A DNA stretch of 64,000 bases from CAXBMB01 sp052078155 (lineage in GTDB: Bacteria > Pseudomonadota > Alphaproteobacteria > Kiloniellales > DSM-21159). The notes under the pieces are model-generated. The model ran no database searches. It saw only the letters and a list, made by a program, of their open reading frames with translations, and was not told the origin of the DNA. The position numbers and the translations under genes were made by a program. The stretch spans positions 2,232,001 through 2,296,000 of the forward strand of contig JBQJBP010000001.1 of the NCBI GenBank assembly GCA_052078155.1, given 5' to 3'. Position 1 is the stretch's first letter. Every line of letters begins with the position of its first letter. Shown here in pieces: positions 15,918 to 25,124 of this stretch.

Positions 15918-17741
15918 CTAGATGTCTTTTTCTGCGTTGGGCAGGCCGGATTTGATCTTCTCTTCGATCATCACCGCCTGATCTTCCTCCGGCTCCAGTG
16001 ACAAGGATCGCCGCCACTGAACCCGGGCTTCCCGCCGCCGACCGGTGCGCCAGTAGGCATCCCCCAGATGATCGTTGATCACCGGATCTTCTGCCCGCAA
16101 AGACACCGCCCGTTCCAACAGGTCAACGGCTTCGTCATAGCGTCCCAGACGGAAGTAGGCCCAGCCGAGCGAATCAACGATGTAGCCGTCGTCGGGCCGC
16201 AAATCCACGGCCTTGATCAGCATCTGTTCCGCCTCTTCCAGATTGATCTCCTGATCCACCCAGGAATAGGCCAGATAGTTCATGACAAAGGGCTGGTTCG
16301 GCTGCAGTTCCAGGGCTCGCTTGAAGTCCTTTTCCGCCAGATCCCACTGTTTCGAGCGTTCCAGCGCAATGCCCCGGAAGTAGTAGAGGCTCCAGTAGCG
16401 GGGCAGGAGTTCTGGCAGGCGCTCTTCCGCTGAATTGTAGACCGTCACAGCTTCGGTAAACCGCTCTTCCGCCCGCAACAGATTGCCCAGACGATAGAGA
16501 GGCTCAAAGTTATCCGGTTGCTCGGCAGACAGCGCTTTGAGTTCTGAAATGGCTTCTTCGGTCCGCTGCAACGCCACCAGTTCTTCGGCAATGCGCAAGC
16601 GCACCGTCCAGAAGAAGGGCGAACTTTCCGGGATCTTACGGTAGGCGGCGATGGCTTCCGCCGGGCGCTGGACCCGTTGCAGGACTTCACCAATCAACAC
16701 ATGGCCCACATGCAGTTCAGGATCCAGCCAGAGCGCCATATGGGCATGCATCAGGGCCAGTCTCTGAGCTCTTTCAGCCGAGAGCAAACTGGCCAGATCA
16801 AACAGAACGGCTGCCAGGCCCTGCTTGGCATCCACCACCATGGGCTTGGGGATTTCTCCGCGCTCCAGCGCGTCCAAGGCAGGCTGGACCAGGATGGTTT
16901 CGGGATTGCTCTCCAGGAAAGTCAGGTAAACGATCCTGGCCCGCTCGGTCTTGCCGTGCCGACTGTAGAAATTCCCGGCCAGCTGCACCAACCGCAAAGC
17001 GGTGGGCGATTCTTTCAGAGCCTCTTCATAGGCGGTTGCCGCCTGTTCACTGGCTCCGGCCACATCATAGATCAGCGCCCTGTGCAGCAGCTTCATCTGA
17101 CGCAGCGCTTTTTCCGAGTTCACCTTGTCCAGTTCGGCCTGGGCCTGCTCAAGATCTCCTTTGCCGAGCAACACCCAGGCCCGTTCCAGAGGCACCACCA
17201 GAGGCAGGAGCCCTTTACCCTGGATAAGGGACAGGTCTTCATCGGCCCCGGCCCAGTCATCCTGATCGGCTTTACCGACGGCCTGAACCAGGCGGGCCAG
17301 GCTCATGTCATTGCGGCGCTCAATCACCCGCTCAGCAAGCCGCAGAGCTTCTGTCTGCTCTCCCTCCGCCGTCATCAGACGGAAGGTTTCGACCATCAGT
17401 TCCAGGTTATCAGGATCATGCATCAGGGCCCGCTGCCAGTGCGTGGCCGCATTCTTCAGGTCAAACTGCCATTGGGCGGACAGTCCGACCAGATAGTCCC
17501 CGTAATGGCTGTTTCCCGGGCGGGCCGGTGACACGGCCATGACATTGCCGCTCTCATCCAGCTGGGCATAGCCCAGAGGCGCCGCCGAAGACTCAGGCTG
17601 CTCTGTGGTGGATTGCTGCGCCAAATGCCCCTGATCCCCGGCGCAGGCAGCAAGAGGCAAGGCCGCGACAGCCATGAAGATGTACGGCACGGGCGAAAGC
17701 AGCGCGGACCGGGAACCTGAGAAAAATCGAAACATGAACAA
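15918..17741 (-). CDS. TPR-repeat lipoprotein
   Basis: 607-residue protein of tandem tetratricopeptide repeats with a lipoprotein signal: a hydrophobic segment ending in the lipobox LAAC at about residues 30-33, so it is probably an envelope lipoprotein. Helical TPR pairs run through the chain; the clearest are near the C-terminus (LPRYWSLYYFRGIALERS, then WDLAEKDFKRALELQPNQ, then YIVDSLGWAYFRLGRYDEAV). TPR arrays bind other proteins; the partner is unknown. The gene sits between ETF-QO and ispE as in many alphaproteobacteria. A second ATG two codons in is equally possible as start. Confidence 0.85.
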   Translation of the reverse strand: MFMFRFFSGSRSALLSPVPYIFMAVAALPLAACAGDQGHLAQQSTTEQPESSAAPLGYAQLDESGNVMAVSPARPGNSHYGDYLVGLSAQWQFDLKNAATHWQRALMHDPDNLELMVETFRLMTAEGEQTEALRLAERVIERRNDMSLARLVQAVGKADQDDWAGADEDLSLIQGKGLLPLVVPLERAWVLLGKGDLEQAQAELDKVNSEKALRQMKLLHRALIYDVAGASEQAATAYEEALKESPTALRLVQLAGNFYSRHGKTERARIVYLTFLESNPETILVQPALDALERGEIPKPMVVDAKQGLAAVLFDLASLLSAERAQRLALMHAHMALWLDPELHVGHVLIGEVLQRVQRPAEAIAAYRKIPESSPFFWTVRLRIAEELVALQRTEEAISELKALSAEQPDNFEPLYRLGNLLRAEERFTEAVTVYNSAEERLPELLPRYWSLYYFRGIALERSKQWDLAEKDFKRALELQPNQPFVMNYLAYSWVDQEINLEEAEQMLIKAVDLRPDDGYIVDSLGWAYFRLGRYDEAVDLLERAVSLRAEDPVINDHLGDAYWRTGRRREARVQWRRSLSLEPEEDQAVMIEEKIKSGLPNAEKDI

Positions 17742-18218
17742 TGCCCGAAAGCTGAAAACAAATACGTGTCCCAGCCAGTCTACTGCGGGATTTCAGCAAT
17801 TGGAAACACTAGAGGCAAATCATCTCGCTCAGAAGGACAGCCGGAAGCAGTCAGCTGGCAACAGAGGTCCTTTTCAGACGGCAGAAGGAAGCTTCAGGCC
17901 CTGGCATAAAACCGGGCCAAAGAGGCTCACACCGGGATAACACCTGAGGTTCAATTTTGTATCTTTTCAAACCCTTAGAAGAAGATGAGCGATTCGAAAC
18001 CAGGCACTGTGCACCGCTAACCGAACAGGTCCTGCTTTCGGTACAAGGGGAGAGCACCGTCCCCTTCTCACCTCTTTGCCAGTCGTCTGTCTCTTGTCAC
18101 AGTTTCGTGCGCGCCTTCCGGGTGGCAAAGCCTTCCCCCTGTCTGGGTCTTGGCTGGCGTTAAGCAGATGCCCGAACAGCAGACCAACCCCGCCCAAAGC
18201 CAATGCTGTCTGAAAAGA
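17742..18218. other. Intergenic region between TPR and ETF-QO genes
   Basis: About 480 bases with no convincing gene; short frames here lack family features. It presumably holds the promoter of the TPR lipoprotein gene. Confidence 0.5.
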
Positions 18219-18248
18219 AAAAGGGGAGAGCCCAAGCCCTCCCCTTTT
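18211..18248 (-). terminator. Intrinsic terminator of ETF-QO gene
   Basis: Reading minus, AAAAGGGGAG pairs perfectly with CTCCCCTTTT over 10 bp around a 10-base loop and runs into TTTTTCTTTTC. It lies 25 bases after the ETF-QO stop. Confidence 0.85.
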
Positions 18249-18273
18249 CGGGTCTCTTTCTATCCAGCAGCGA

Positions 18274-19926
18274 TTACATGCTGGAGTAGTTGGGTCCCCC
18301 GGCACCTTCCGGCACGGTCCAGTTGATGTTCTGGCTGGGGTCTTTGATGTCACAGGTTTTACAGTGCACACAGTTCTGCGCATTGATGACAAACTTCGGA
18401 TTGCTGCCATCTTCATCGCGCACAACTTCGTAAACACCAGCCGGGCAGAAGCGCTGGGCGGGTTCATCAAAGATCTTCAGGTTGTGCTCAATGGGGATGG
18501 AGTCGTCGGTCAGCTTCAGGTGAACGGGCTGATCTTCCTCATGGAACGTGTTGGAGAGGAACACTGACGAAGAGCGGTCGAAGGTGAAGACCCCATCAGG
18601 TTTGGGGTAATCGATCTTGGGCATCTGATCGGCCGGTTTCAGGCAGTCATGATCGTGATGCTTGTGACGGAAGGTCCAGGGGGCCTTGCCGCCCAAAATC
18701 TTCATGTCGAAACCACCGATGGCCATGCCAGCCAGCATGCCAAATTTGGCAGCCGCCGGACGAATGTTGCGCGCTTTGTAGAGCTCTTCCTGAACCCAGG
18801 AGTTTTCATACTTCTGATCGTAGCTGTCGAGAACGCCGTAGCCTTCATCCCCGCTGGTCAGAGCCTCAAAAGCGGCTTCAGCAGCCAGCATGCCGGTCTT
18901 CATGGCCGTGTGGCTGCCTTTGATCTTCGGCACGTTGAGGAAACCGGCTGCGCAACCAATTAGCGCCCCGCCTTTAAAGGAAAGCTTGGGCACAGACTGC
19001 CAGCCGCCTTCATTGATGGCGCGGGCCCCGTAGGAAACCCGTTTTCCGCCTTCCAGCAGAGGTTTGATGGCTGGGTGCAGCTTGAAGCGCTGGAACTCCT
19101 CAAAAGGAGACAGGTGCGGGTTCTGATAATCCAGACCCACCACAAAGCCGATGTAAATCTGGTTGTTTTCGATGTGGTAGATGAAGGAACCGCCCCAGGT
19201 GGAATTGTCCATGGGCCAGCCTGAGGTATGCACAATGGTACCTTCCTTGTGCTTGGCCGGATCAATCTCCCAGGTTTCTTTGATGCCGATGCCATAGGTC
19301 TGCGGATCGGCGTTGGCCCGCAGATCAAACTTGGCTTCCAGCTGTTTGCTCAGCGATCCACGGCAGCCTTCCGCAAAGAAGGTGTACTTGGCGCGCAGCT
19401 CCATGCCCTGGGTGTAGCCACCCTTGTGGCTGCCATCTTTGGCAACACCCATGTCACCAGTGGCCACGCCCATCACCGCGCCGTCGTCGTTGTAGAGCAC
19501 TTCGGCAGCAGCGAACCCGGGATAGATTTCTGCGCCCAGAGCTTCAGCCTGTTCTCCCAGCCAGCGACAGACATTGCCCAGCGAGACAATGTAGTTGCCT
19601 TCGTTATGGGTCTGCGGCGGCAGCATCCAGACAGGAATGTTCATGCTGCCCTTTTCAGACAGCATCATGAACTTCTCATCACCGACCGGCACGTTCAGCG
19701 GCGCGCCCTTTTCTTTCCAATCGGGGATCAGCTCGTTCATGGCCCGCGGTTCCATGACAGCACCGGACATAATGTGGGCGCCGACTTCCGATCCCTTTTC
19801 CAGGACACAAACCGAGATTTCCTTGCCACTTTCGGCGCTCAGTTGACGCAGTTTGATGGCCGCTGCCAAGCCCGCTGGGCCGGCACCGACGATCACTACG
19901 TCGTATTCCATGTACTCGCGTTCCAT
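18274..19926 (-). CDS. Electron-transfer flavoprotein-ubiquinone oxidoreductase (ETF-QO)
   Basis: Membrane-associated FAD/4Fe-4S enzyme that passes electrons from ETF, reduced by acyl-CoA and related dehydrogenases, to ubiquinone. The N-terminal FAD motif is VGAGPAGLAAA at about residues 12-22. The C-terminus has the cluster cysteines in FCPAGVYEVV and NCVHCKTCDIKDPSQNINW, followed by the PEGAGGP terminus typical of the family. 550 residues, full length. It begins a minus-strand run leading to the TPR lipoprotein and ispE. A downstream ATG after four codons (MEYDVVI) may be the true start. Confidence 0.95.
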   Translation of the reverse strand: MEREYMEYDVVIVGAGPAGLAAAIKLRQLSAESGKEISVCVLEKGSEVGAHIMSGAVMEPRAMNELIPDWKEKGAPLNVPVGDEKFMMLSEKGSMNIPVWMLPPQTHNEGNYIVSLGNVCRWLGEQAEALGAEIYPGFAAAEVLYNDDGAVMGVATGDMGVAKDGSHKGGYTQGMELRAKYTFFAEGCRGSLSKQLEAKFDLRANADPQTYGIGIKETWEIDPAKHKEGTIVHTSGWPMDNSTWGGSFIYHIENNQIYIGFVVGLDYQNPHLSPFEEFQRFKLHPAIKPLLEGGKRVSYGARAINEGGWQSVPKLSFKGGALIGCAAGFLNVPKIKGSHTAMKTGMLAAEAAFEALTSGDEGYGVLDSYDQKYENSWVQEELYKARNIRPAAAKFGMLAGMAIGGFDMKILGGKAPWTFRHKHHDHDCLKPADQMPKIDYPKPDGVFTFDRSSSVFLSNTFHEEDQPVHLKLTDDSIPIEHNLKIFDEPAQRFCPAGVYEVVRDEDGSNPKFVINAQNCVHCKTCDIKDPSQNINWTVPEGAGGPNYSSM

Positions 19927-20465
19927 CGACTCTCACTACCGCTCTACGTTGGGATTATCAGTTGGATGTTTAGCTGCTTGTTTGCATTTCGCGCGCAGTT
20001 ATACGTCATTGCCTAAAAGGTAGTCCAACGACCAAGCCTCTGTTTGGCTGGTGACGACAGGAAGAGATGGCAAAACGACGAGCAAACTTCGCTGCGAACA
20101 CAGCTTAAAGATACGAAAAACCCTTCTTCGGGGGCTGTTGTAGCAAGAAATTTGCGTAAGTCCAGCCATCCAAGACAGAATATTATTCCCGGGCGGCATC
20201 TATTGTTTTCCTGCCTTGTGGGCACGGCCCGGCTTTTTACGGTCAGTCCGCCCTTATTGACCGCCCATCACAAAGCCAACAAGCACGGTTGCCCTCCGCA
20301 GACAGGGGCTGAAACAAAGGCCGGTATACCACCTTCCAGATTGCGCGTTCGCTGCAGGGGTGAAACCGCCCCCTTGGCAAGGGTCGAAGGCAAACTTCGG
20401 AATTTGACCCGATCAGAGCAAGGGACGCTTTTCCTTTTCGGTGCTCTTGGACTACCCTTGCGCCC
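19927..20465. other. Intergenic region between ETF-QO and UDG genes
   Basis: About 540 bases separating divergently transcribed genes. Open frames crossing it have no family features or ribosome-binding sites. Both promoters must lie here; no clear operator was seen. Confidence 0.5.
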
Positions 20466-21404
20466 ATGTTGAGCGTTGATCCCACCCAGATCCTGGAGTC
20501 TGACGACCCTGCTGCTGCCCTGGCTGCCTTAAGCTGGCTGCTTGAGGCCGGGGTGGATGAAGGTGTGCTGGACCAGCCCATCAACCGCTACGAAAGTGCG
20601 GCTGCCCAGGCGGAAAAAGACGCACAGAGACAAAAGCGAGCCCGACCGGGCACGCCCGGTTCCGGCAACAATGCCCAGCCAAGTGCAGCTGGGGGCGCGT
20701 ACGACCCCAATACGGCCCCGCCTGTCTGGACGCCGGAAGCCGAAGCACCGCAATCCCTGGATGGCATTCTGGCTGAGGCGCGCGACGCAGCGGCCGAAGC
20801 CACCACACTGGACGAGCTGCATGACGCCATCCGCGCGTTCAACGGCTGCGCACTGAAAAAGACCGCGAAGAACACGGTGGTCTACCGGGGCAACACGGCG
20901 GCTAAGGTAATGGTCATCGGTGAAGCACCGGGCCGGGATGAAGACCTGCAGGGAGTCCCTTTTTCCGGCAAAAGCGGTAAGCTGCTGGACGCCATGTTCG
21001 CCGCTATCGGCCTGACGCCAGACGATCTCTACATCAGCAACGTGCTCTTCTGGCGGCCACCCGGTGATCGTCCGCCGGGCCGCAAAGAAGTGCTGCTCTG
21101 CCAGCCCTTTGTTCAGCGGCAAATCGAATTGCTGGCACCAGACCATCTGATCCTGCTGGGGGGGATCAGCACAAAAAGCCTGCTGGGCGAGCAGCAAACC
21201 ATCGCCAAACTGCGGGGCAGCTGGCGTCACTATCAAAGCGACAAACTGCCTGCCCCCCTTCCGGCCCTGCCGCTGTTCAACCCGGTCTTTTTGCTGAAAC
21301 AGCCAGCTCAGAAGCGCGAAACCTGGATGGACCTGCTGGCATTGAAGCGGGTGTTAAGCGGTGAAGAAGAGCCCAAAATCAAAGGCACCAAAGGCAAGAC
21401 GTAA
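20466..21404 (+). CDS. Uracil-DNA glycosylase family 4-like protein
   Basis: Base-excision repair glycosylase of the UDG superfamily. Motif 1 is GEAPGRDED at residues 152-160, followed by GVPFSGKSGKLLD; the VLFWRPPGDRPP strand carries the substrate-contact region. Motif 2, normally HPxxLLR, reads FNPVFLLKQPAQKR, with Asn272 in the place of the conserved histidine. Only two cysteines are present in the whole chain, whereas canonical family-4 enzymes use four to hold a 4Fe-4S cluster. The first 110 residues are a low-complexity extension, as in other alphaproteobacterial members. It may be an active variant or a repurposed DNA-binding protein. No obvious Shine-Dalgarno precedes the ATG. Confidence 0.8.
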   Translation: MLSVDPTQILESDDPAAALAALSWLLEAGVDEGVLDQPINRYESAAAQAEKDAQRQKRARPGTPGSGNNAQPSAAGGAYDPNTAPPVWTPEAEAPQSLDGILAEARDAAAEATTLDELHDAIRAFNGCALKKTAKNTVVYRGNTAAKVMVIGEAPGRDEDLQGVPFSGKSGKLLDAMFAAIGLTPDDLYISNVLFWRPPGDRPPGRKEVLLCQPFVQRQIELLAPDHLILLGGISTKSLLGEQQTIAKLRGSWRHYQSDKLPAPLPALPLFNPVFLLKQPAQKRETWMDLLALKRVLSGEEEPKIKGTKGKT

Positions 21405-21485
21405 AACCACCCCCGCCGTTGGCCATATCCTCCTAGAACACGCAGCCTTTGCAGACCGTCCGGACTTTCTGACAGCCGGGAGCGA

Positions 21486-22109
21486 TCACCGCGCACTGAA
21501 CCAGAGTCGGTTCTGGTCTGCGGCGGGCGAAATGGACTGCTGCGTTGGCCCACCCGGGGCTTTGGTGGTGACAAAGGACAAGAGGGTGCCATCACAGAAC
21601 CAGGCCAGAAGATCTGCCCAGAAGGGCCAGTCAGGCGCTGTGGGACGGCCTTCAGCTTTGAAATCCCGGATGCCGTACTGAACGGCGCCCTCCTGCCCCA
21701 AGGCCTGAAACACCAAAGAGGGTGACGGCAAGGCAAAGAGGCTGCGGGCTGCTGCCTGTGCCAGGGCGGTGGCATCCCCCTGCCCCAGGGACAGATCAGC
21801 CAGATCCACCGTAACAGCCAGCACAAACTGGGACGACGCTGTCTGGAACTGGATGCCATCTCCCGTCATGCTGCCGCGTACCAGATCAAAGTTCCCCTCT
21901 TCCTGAGGAAAAAGACGGTAGAGATCTGCCGGAGACAGGCTGGGCCGGTAAGCCTCCTGAAAAATCGCCTCAACCCAGACACCGTGATTGCTCAGGGCCA
22001 TGCGTTCCTCGGCTGTAGAGGCTGTTTTGCCCTTTTGGGTCGGCAGATCACAAAGCTGCGCCCCCAGGGCATCATAGGGCGGGACGATTTTCTCTGTCTG
22101 AGTAGCCAT
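21486..22109 (-). CDS. Unrecognised 207-residue protein, partner of the 692 aa gene
   Basis: No family recognised. The 207-residue chain begins MATQTEKIVPPYDALG and has no signal peptide, no membrane helix and only two cysteines. It seems to be a compact alpha/beta domain with a hydrophobic core (SSQFVLAVTVDLADLS, then WPFWADLLAWFCDG). Its ATG lies 24 bases after the stop of the 692-residue gene, behind an AGGAGA ribosome-binding site, so the two are one transcription unit. A chaperone, immunity or accessory role for the larger protein is conceivable from the pairing only. It is kept as real because of this coupling and because it begins and ends cleanly in the gene-poor space between UDG and the larger gene. 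Confidence 0.65.
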   Translation of the reverse strand: MATQTEKIVPPYDALGAQLCDLPTQKGKTASTAEERMALSNHGVWVEAIFQEAYRPSLSPADLYRLFPQEEGNFDLVRGSMTGDGIQFQTASSQFVLAVTVDLADLSLGQGDATALAQAAARSLFALPSPSLVFQALGQEGAVQYGIRDFKAEGRPTAPDWPFWADLLAWFCDGTLLSFVTTKAPGGPTQQSISPAADQNRLWFSAR

Positions 22110-22133
22110 GAAAGTCTCCTGCGCCTGAGCGCT

Positions 22134-24212
22134 CTAGTTTTCCCACCGGAAGTACTGAGGAATGGCCCCACCCACCACCGGGTTGGATCCCATGACCGGG
22201 GCGGTAAGGGCTGTGGTGGCTGCAACGACGGCGCCGGGATAGGGGTCGGGGTCGCGGCCATTCTGCCAGCCCCAGTTCACCCCAAAAGGCGTCCAGAACC
22301 AGTCAACATAGTTCCCGAAGAAATAGAGGCGGCAGGGTTCCTGCAGGCCTTCGGCCGCATTAAACCCGGCAGGAACCGCCGGCAGAATCGTCTGGTCGAT
22401 ATAGTCCGGAACGCCCGGGTAGAAACAATAGTAGTTGTTGGCATTATGGGCGCGGTTGGCTTCGGCCAGGATGCACTCCCCCAGGGGATAGAGGCGCTGG
22501 TTGTTGAACACCGTCACGCCTTCAAAATTGTTTCCACCATTGAACTGATCCGTAAAGCAAAGGCTTTGGTTGCCGACGGTCCCATTGGGCCCCGCCACGG
22601 CCCGCTGGTAGGCGGTACGCAACAGTCCATGTTCCGGGGCGACCTGTGCAGGATAGGGAAACACATCCGTGCGGCGGGCCTGTGGGTAATTGAGGGCATA
22701 GCCCAGTTCCGGCCCGGCCCCCAATCCGTAGTCCACATCAAAGGGGGCGATGCCCAGACTCTCTGCCACCAGGATCAGGGCCACGGCCAGGTTGTGACAT
22801 TCGGCCCAGGCTTCGGTCTGGGGATGGTTCAGCGGAGCGGCAATGCCAGGAGTCGGCGACATGGCCATCCAGAAATAGGTGTCCAGATTTCCCGGCTTGG
22901 GGGCCAGCCCCGTGGTATTGGCCGCTGGCAACCAGTTGTATCCCAGTGTGAACTCGATGCCCCGTGACTTAAAGAAAAGGAAAATGGCGTCAGCGCAGTC
23001 CACCGCTGTGGCATAGGTGAACCCCGGAACACCCCAGGTTCCCCGGATGCCGCCCCCGGCCGCAATGGGGGCCATGCCCGTGCGCAGGGCGGTGATGGCC
23101 AGCTCCAGCCGGGCCGGGGTGATGTCCTGAACGGCTCCCCCTCTGGCGAATGTGTTGGCGGCGGGTGATTGCACCGCCCCGGTCGGCTGGCCGAACGTCA
23201 GGTAGACCCGGCTGGCGGCTGCTACCGTGTCCTGCGCCACCCCCGCGGTGGTGTTGGCAAAGGCGGTCACTCCAAGGTCTGAAATGCCCACTTCCTGAGG
23301 CAGGTTGGCCGCCAGCGCTCCTCCGGCCCCGACAGCTCCGGCGACACCTTCCAGGGTAAAGGTGAAATCCACCGGCGCGCCGGGATTGACCACTGCACCC
23401 ACAGCCGGAACAGCAGCGCCGTTCAACTGCAAAGCCTGAGTAAAGGCAGCGGGTCCCATAACAGCCCCGGCCAGTACCGCCGGTGCGCCATCCAGTTGTC
23501 CATAGAAGCCATTGACCGTTACCGGCCCGTGGGTGGCCGTCACCCGGCAGACCAGCTCCAGAGTGATCTGACTGTTTTGCGTTTGGGAAAAAGGCTCTCC
23601 AGCTCCCCCGCGTGCCACATCCCATTCCAGATTGTTAAAGGCGCCAGCCGTCTGATCCAGGGTCGTGGCAATAGCAGTCCCATCCGCCCGCAGGTAGGCA
23701 CCTGCCCCATTGCGCTGCAGCAGCTTGTTGGCCGTGCCCGGAGCCACCTGACGGCTGGTAACCCGAATGCTGCGAATGGCCAGGGTTGCAACCGGAACCG
23801 GGGGAGCTTCTTCAGCCTCGACAACAGCGATCAGAACCTGATTCTTCTTCTGCAGATCCCCGAAAAGGTCATCCTGCTGACTGGCGCTGACATTGCTGAT
23901 GGTCTTCCTGGGATTGGCAATGTTCATTTTGTTGTTGGCGGCATTGGCCAGCATCACCGTTGTGATGGCCGGGGCAATGGTGTCCCGGGCCATGGCCAGA
24001 AGCCGGTCCAGCTGCGCCTTGCTCGCAGGATCAGCGACGGAACAGGTGGTGAGCTGCTGGCTGTAGGCCTCAAAGTCCTCGATCATCTGGCGGATATCGA
24101 AAGGGGCCAGTTTGCTGTTGAAATCCGCGCGGGACGACAGCGACTTGCCAACCGGTGCCATCAGATCCAACACAGGGGTGATGGCTTGGGTCAGTGTTTC
24201 TTTTCCAGGCAT
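22134..24212 (-). CDS. Unrecognised 692-residue protein with possible cysteine-helix motifs
   Basis: No family recognised with confidence. There is no signal peptide or membrane helix. Residues 1-150 are helical. Residues 150-390 are rich in Ala, Gly, Pro, Val and Thr and look like beta-sandwich material. The C-terminal 300 residues are aromatic-rich with conserved-looking Trp, Cys, His and Asp. Two segments resemble the cysteine helix of transglutaminase-like or papain-fold enzymes: VDCADAIFLFFKSRGIEF (Cys406) and AECHNLAVALILVAESLGI (Cys472, His473), the latter followed by Asp492/Asp494. This is pattern matching, not identification. The ATG follows a good AAGGA site. It forms a two-gene unit with the 207-residue gene. 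Confidence 0.7.
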   Translation of the reverse strand: MPGKETLTQAITPVLDLMAPVGKSLSSRADFNSKLAPFDIRQMIEDFEAYSQQLTTCSVADPASKAQLDRLLAMARDTIAPAITTVMLANAANNKMNIANPRKTISNVSASQQDDLFGDLQKKNQVLIAVVEAEEAPPVPVATLAIRSIRVTSRQVAPGTANKLLQRNGAGAYLRADGTAIATTLDQTAGAFNNLEWDVARGGAGEPFSQTQNSQITLELVCRVTATHGPVTVNGFYGQLDGAPAVLAGAVMGPAAFTQALQLNGAAVPAVGAVVNPGAPVDFTFTLEGVAGAVGAGGALAANLPQEVGISDLGVTAFANTTAGVAQDTVAAASRVYLTFGQPTGAVQSPAANTFARGGAVQDITPARLELAITALRTGMAPIAAGGGIRGTWGVPGFTYATAVDCADAIFLFFKSRGIEFTLGYNWLPAANTTGLAPKPGNLDTYFWMAMSPTPGIAAPLNHPQTEAWAECHNLAVALILVAESLGIAPFDVDYGLGAGPELGYALNYPQARRTDVFPYPAQVAPEHGLLRTAYQRAVAGPNGTVGNQSLCFTDQFNGGNNFEGVTVFNNQRLYPLGECILAEANRAHNANNYYCFYPGVPDYIDQTILPAVPAGFNAAEGLQEPCRLYFFGNYVDWFWTPFGVNWGWQNGRDPDPYPGAVVAATTALTAPVMGSNPVVGGAIPQYFRWEN

Positions 24213-24424
24213 GGCCGATCCTTCCGCAGAACATCCCGCAGGGACTGCGCAGCCGATCCCCCTTTGTCTGATAGGATCAATCGGCAGCCCCCGTCCTTAA
24301 GGAGACGGCTGAGACCGAATTTTGCGAAAAAGAAACAAACCCACCAAGACCAGGGGCTAAATATGCGGCTCCCAGATCTTTGAGAACCTCATCAACATGA
24401 ACAGGCCAGCGACGCGCTATCGCC

Positions 24425-24883
24425 TTACAGCGGGACTTCCAACCCTGCCTTGACCTGATCCATGACCACAGAGGTGGTAAACCGGCGGATGTTGGGGTTG
24501 CTGAAAAAGAGCTGCCGGGTGAAGGCTTCGTAGTCAGCCATGCTTTCCACCGTCAGCAACAGCAGAAAGTCCATGTCACCGGTCAGGTAGTAACACTGCT
24601 GAACCTCCTGTCTGGCCAGCATGTCTTCCTTGAAGGCATCCAGCACATCTGGCTGCTCCCGCTCCATAGAGACCTGGGCCACCACCATCAAAGGCCGCCC
24701 CAGGGCCTGAGCATCCAACACCGCCACTTCTTTCCGGATAACCCCGCCTTCGCGCAGCTTTTTCAGCCGCCGCTGCACGGCCGTGGGCGACAGGCAGACT
24801 GCCTCAGCCAGCGCCTCTGAAGTCATGCGGCTGTTCTTCTGCATCAGTGCGAGAATCTCGCGATCAAAGGAATCGAGAACCAT
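24425..24883 (-). CDS. Lrp/AsnC-family transcriptional regulator
   Basis: 152-residue feast/famine regulator. The N-terminal helix-turn-helix spans about residues 5-50 (FDREILALMQKNSRMTSEAL, then SPTAVQRRLKKLREGGVI). The C-terminal RAM domain with the ligand-binding turn YYLTGDMDFLLLL forms the octameric effector domain. The effector is usually an amino acid. It is divergent from the diaminopropionate ammonia-lyase gene across 241 bases, the usual arrangement for a local activator or repressor responding to that amino acid (inference). Confidence 0.92.
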   Translation of the reverse strand: MVLDSFDREILALMQKNSRMTSEALAEAVCLSPTAVQRRLKKLREGGVIRKEVAVLDAQALGRPLMVVAQVSMEREQPDVLDAFKEDMLARQEVQQCYYLTGDMDFLLLLTVESMADYEAFTRQLFFSNPNIRRFTTSVVMDQVKAGLEVPL

Positions 24884-25124
24884 GATTGGGGATTTCCTGC
24901 GCCAAAGTGTCGAATGACGCAGATACTATGCAGCAAACTGACTAATTTAGCCAAACACCCGCAGCTAATCACCGCTATTGTTTGCTTCACCAATCCCGGA
25001 GCTGGTCGTCAGAGCTGATCAAAGGTCAGGCTCCAGAACCACCCTCGGTTCAGACACCCTCTCGCACAGCCCCAGCCTTCACTACGGCCCCTCCCGGCCT
25101 TTCTCATGCAAGAGTAGTTAAGCC

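Noticed and set aside
20044..20472. 142-codon plus-strand frame before the UDG gene
   Set aside because: Crosses the divergent promoter region, has no domain features and overlaps the UDG start out of frame.
23496..24383. Plus-strand frame of 295 codons opposite the 692-residue gene (and another at 21984-22967)
   Set aside because: The minus-strand gene has a ribosome-binding site and a coupled downstream partner; the plus frames have none.
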